In this document: piece after piece, positions 8,224 through 9,211 of the stretch
How the letters are laid out: every line of letters starts with the position of its first letter
Position numbering within the stretch: the first letter of the stretch is position 1
Source of the DNA: an uncultured Porphyromonas sp.
GTDB taxonomy: Bacteria; Bacteroidota; Bacteroidia; Bacteroidales; Porphyromonadaceae
Length of the DNA stretch: 9,211 nucleotides
NCBI GenBank assembly: GCA_945965245.1
Contig: CAMFNC010000099.1
Location: 1-9,211, forward strand
Reading direction: 5' to 3'
The notes under the pieces: generated by a model
What the model saw: only the letters and a program-made list of their open reading frames with translations
What the model was told of the DNA's origin: nothing
The model's database searches: none
Program-made: the position numbers and the translations under genes

Positions 8224-8280
8224 ATTTATGCATAAATCGTTTTCATTTTATGCATAAAATACACGCAATTTATATATAAA
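8224..8280. promoter_or_regulatory. Three phased palindromes, probable operator array in the divergent intergenic region
   Basis: Three perfect palindromes sit in the 263-base gap between the thioesterase and GLPGLI genes: ATTTATGCATAAAT (8224-8237), ATTTTATGCATAAAAT (8245-8260) and TTTATATATAAA (8269-8280). Their centres fall at 8230.5, 8252.5 and 8274.5, exactly 22 bases (about two helical turns) apart. The first two share the 12-base core TTTATGCATAAA; the third differs only in the central GC to AT change. Dyad symmetry and helical phasing are the usual marks of a dimeric regulator binding cooperatively on one DNA face. The array ends 36 bases before the candidate -33 box of the GLPGLI gene and starts 65 bases beyond the thioesterase -7 box, so it could serve either promoter; an upstream activator position for GLPGLI fits. 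The binding protein is unknown. Confidence 0.6.
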
Positions 8281-8316
8281 ATGAAATCAAAATAAGGTTA
8301 AATTATTTTCAATGAT

Positions 8317-8348
8317 TTTGGTACATATTGACGAAAACCGTATATTTA
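8317..8348 (+). promoter_or_regulatory. Candidate Bacteroidota promoter (-33/-7) for the GLPGLI-family gene
   Basis: TTTG at 8317-8320 is followed after 20 bases by TATATTTA at 8341-8348, which matches TAnnTTTG at five of its six specified bases (final G is A). The spacing is what is expected between -33 and -7 elements in Bacteroides-type promoters. The implied leader to the ATG at 8376 is about 20 bases. This is the only promoter in the window with both elements visible. Confidence 0.5.
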
Positions 8349-8375
8349 ACGTAACAATTTGAAAAACAGTGTTTT

Positions 8376-9211
8376 ATGATGAATAAGGTCAGATTTTTCG
8401 GATACATCTTTGTTTTTTGGATTTCGGTGGCCATCTGTTCGGCTCAAGAGGAATACCGACATACTTATCGTGTGGCTTACGACTATACGGAAATCAATCA
8501 TTTCGATAAAAAAGAAACCAAAGACCTCTTTTATTTGGACATAAGCCCATCGGTCAATCGGTTTATGAGTACCAACAGACTACAGCATAAGATCATAAAA
8601 AAGCTGCCATAAAAGCCAGAAAAGACATTTATGAGATATTGGATGATTTGAAAAAATATCCCAACGGTTCTTTCTATGGAAGAAGTATATACGGATTTGC
8701 AACTGAAAAAGAATTGGGTATGTTCGTTTTTCATGGATAATGTCCGTTATACAGAACCTCAACCTCAAATTCAATGGAACCCGGTAGAACAAGAACATTC
8801 CGTCTTGGAATATACTTGCAAAGAGGCAAGGACAAAATTATACGGTCAGGAATGGGTGGTCTATTATACCGAAGACATTCCTCTACCCTATGGACCGTGG
8901 AAATTGGCAGGGCTGCCCGGTTTGATTATCGAAGCCTACACCACAGACAGCTGTTACCGCTTTACCTTGACCGGATTTGAAACGACACAGACAAACGAAG
9001 AAATACATTTACCCTCCAAAAAAGCCACGGAAATGTCCGACTATCAAGATATTTCACGGCAAGAATACCTAAAAACACATTATCTGCAAAAAGTAAACCC
9101 CGAAACACTCAAAAAGAAAAGTGGGATCATCAGTAATTACAAATCCGACCCCGTTGTGTATCAGAAATATCAGAAACATCAAAAAGAACGATACCAATAC
9201 ATCGAAAAGGA
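8376..9211 (+). pseudogene. GLPGLI family secreted protein, reading frame broken (3' end beyond window)
   Basis: The N-terminal piece (8376-8612, 78 codons) begins with a Sec signal peptide (FFGYIFVFWISVAICSA, cleavage likely before QEEYRH). It continues with YRVAYDYTEI and LFYLDISPSVNRF, the opening pattern of GLPGLI proteins, and then hits TAA at 8610. From 8591 the reading continues in the -1 frame as KAAIKARKDIYEILDDLKK, YPNGSF, and that frame ends at 8738. From about 8676 the original frame resumes as MEEVYTDLQLKKNWVCSFF and is open to the window edge, with the family hallmark GLPGLI encoded at 8910-8927. Two compensating single-base changes (one base lost near the A6 run 8597-8602, one gained before 8676) would restore a continuous protein of at least 278 residues, the family's usual size. 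GLPGLI proteins are Bacteroidota-specific, exported and of unknown function. It may be a true pseudogene, a recent mutation or a sequencing error. The ATG at 8379 is an equally possible start. Confidence 0.72.
8676..9211 (+). CDS. C-terminal open segment of the broken GLPGLI gene (partial at right edge)
   Basis: This is the part an automated caller would probably report as its own gene, because an in-frame ATG occurs at 8676 and the frame is open to the last base. It encodes MDNVRYTEPQPQIQWN, then YTCKEARTKLYGQEW, VVYYTEDIPLPYGPWK and LAGLPGLIIEAY, the conserved core of the GLPGLI family, and a Lys/Gln-rich C-terminal stretch. It lacks a signal peptide and any promoter or ribosome-binding site at 8676, so independent expression as an exported protein is unlikely. 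It is best read as the continuation of the frame that starts at 8376. Confidence 0.6.
   Translation, partial: MEEVYTDLQLKKNWVCSFFMDNVRYTEPQPQIQWNPVEQEHSVLEYTCKEARTKLYGQEWVVYYTEDIPLPYGPWKLAGLPGLIIEAYTTDSCYRFTLTGFETTQTNEEIHLPSKKATEMSDYQDISRQEYLKTHYLQKVNPETLKKKSGIISNYKSDPVVYQKYQKHQKERYQYIEK

Noticed and set aside
8328..8333. TTGACG resembling a sigma-70 -35 box
   Set aside because: There is no TATAAT-like box 16-18 bases downstream, and Bacteroidota promoters do not use this element; the TTTG/TATATTTA pair fits better.
8376..8447. Lipoprotein signal in the GLPGLI N-terminus (VAIC)
   Set aside because: The residue before the Cys is Ile, not Ala, Gly or Ser, so the lipobox fails; a standard Sec cleavage after CSA fits.

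Overview
The window looks like a chromosomal segment from a member of the Bacteroidota, probably Bacteroidales. The evidence is the DUF5686 outer-membrane protein with a carboxypeptidase-regulatory-like N-terminus, the GLPGLI-family secreted protein (both essentially Bacteroidota families), and TAnnTTTG -7 promoter elements upstream of several genes with no clear Shine-Dalgarno sequences. The genus cannot be fixed from this sequence alone.

Layout: five complete genes and one edge-truncated gene lie on the minus strand. In transcription order they are a hotdog-fold thioesterase (8112-7651), the YqgF/RuvX RNase-H-like protein (7510-7076), peptide deformylase (7026-6469), a secreted TPR-repeat protein (6453-4375), an ABC-F ATPase (4374-2455) and a DUF5686 protein (2319 to beyond the left edge). 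The spacings are 140, 49, 15, 0 and 135 bases. The middle four genes therefore look like one transcription unit with a promoter element just before yqgF. DUF5686 and the thioesterase each have their own candidate -7 element. A GLPGLI-family gene is transcribed divergently from 8376 and runs off the right edge; its reading frame is broken between about 8597 and 8676.

Roles: the central cluster is housekeeping. RuvX acts in nucleic-acid processing, deformylase in N-terminal protein maturation, and the ABC-F protein very likely on ribosomes. The TPR protein carries a signal peptide and probably works in the periplasm, so its function is not explained by its neighbours. The flanking DUF5686 and GLPGLI proteins belong to the cell envelope.

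The most interesting non-coding signal is in the 263-base divergent intergenic region. It holds three palindromes (two TTTATGCATAAA cores and one TTTATATATAAA) whose centres are exactly 22 bases apart, as expected for regulator dimers stacked on one face of the helix. The second item is the GLPGLI frame break, whose first shift falls on an A AAA AAG slippery heptamer but is best explained as paired compensating indels or a sequence error. I see no mobile element, CRISPR array, tRNA, rRNA or clearly novel multi-gene system.
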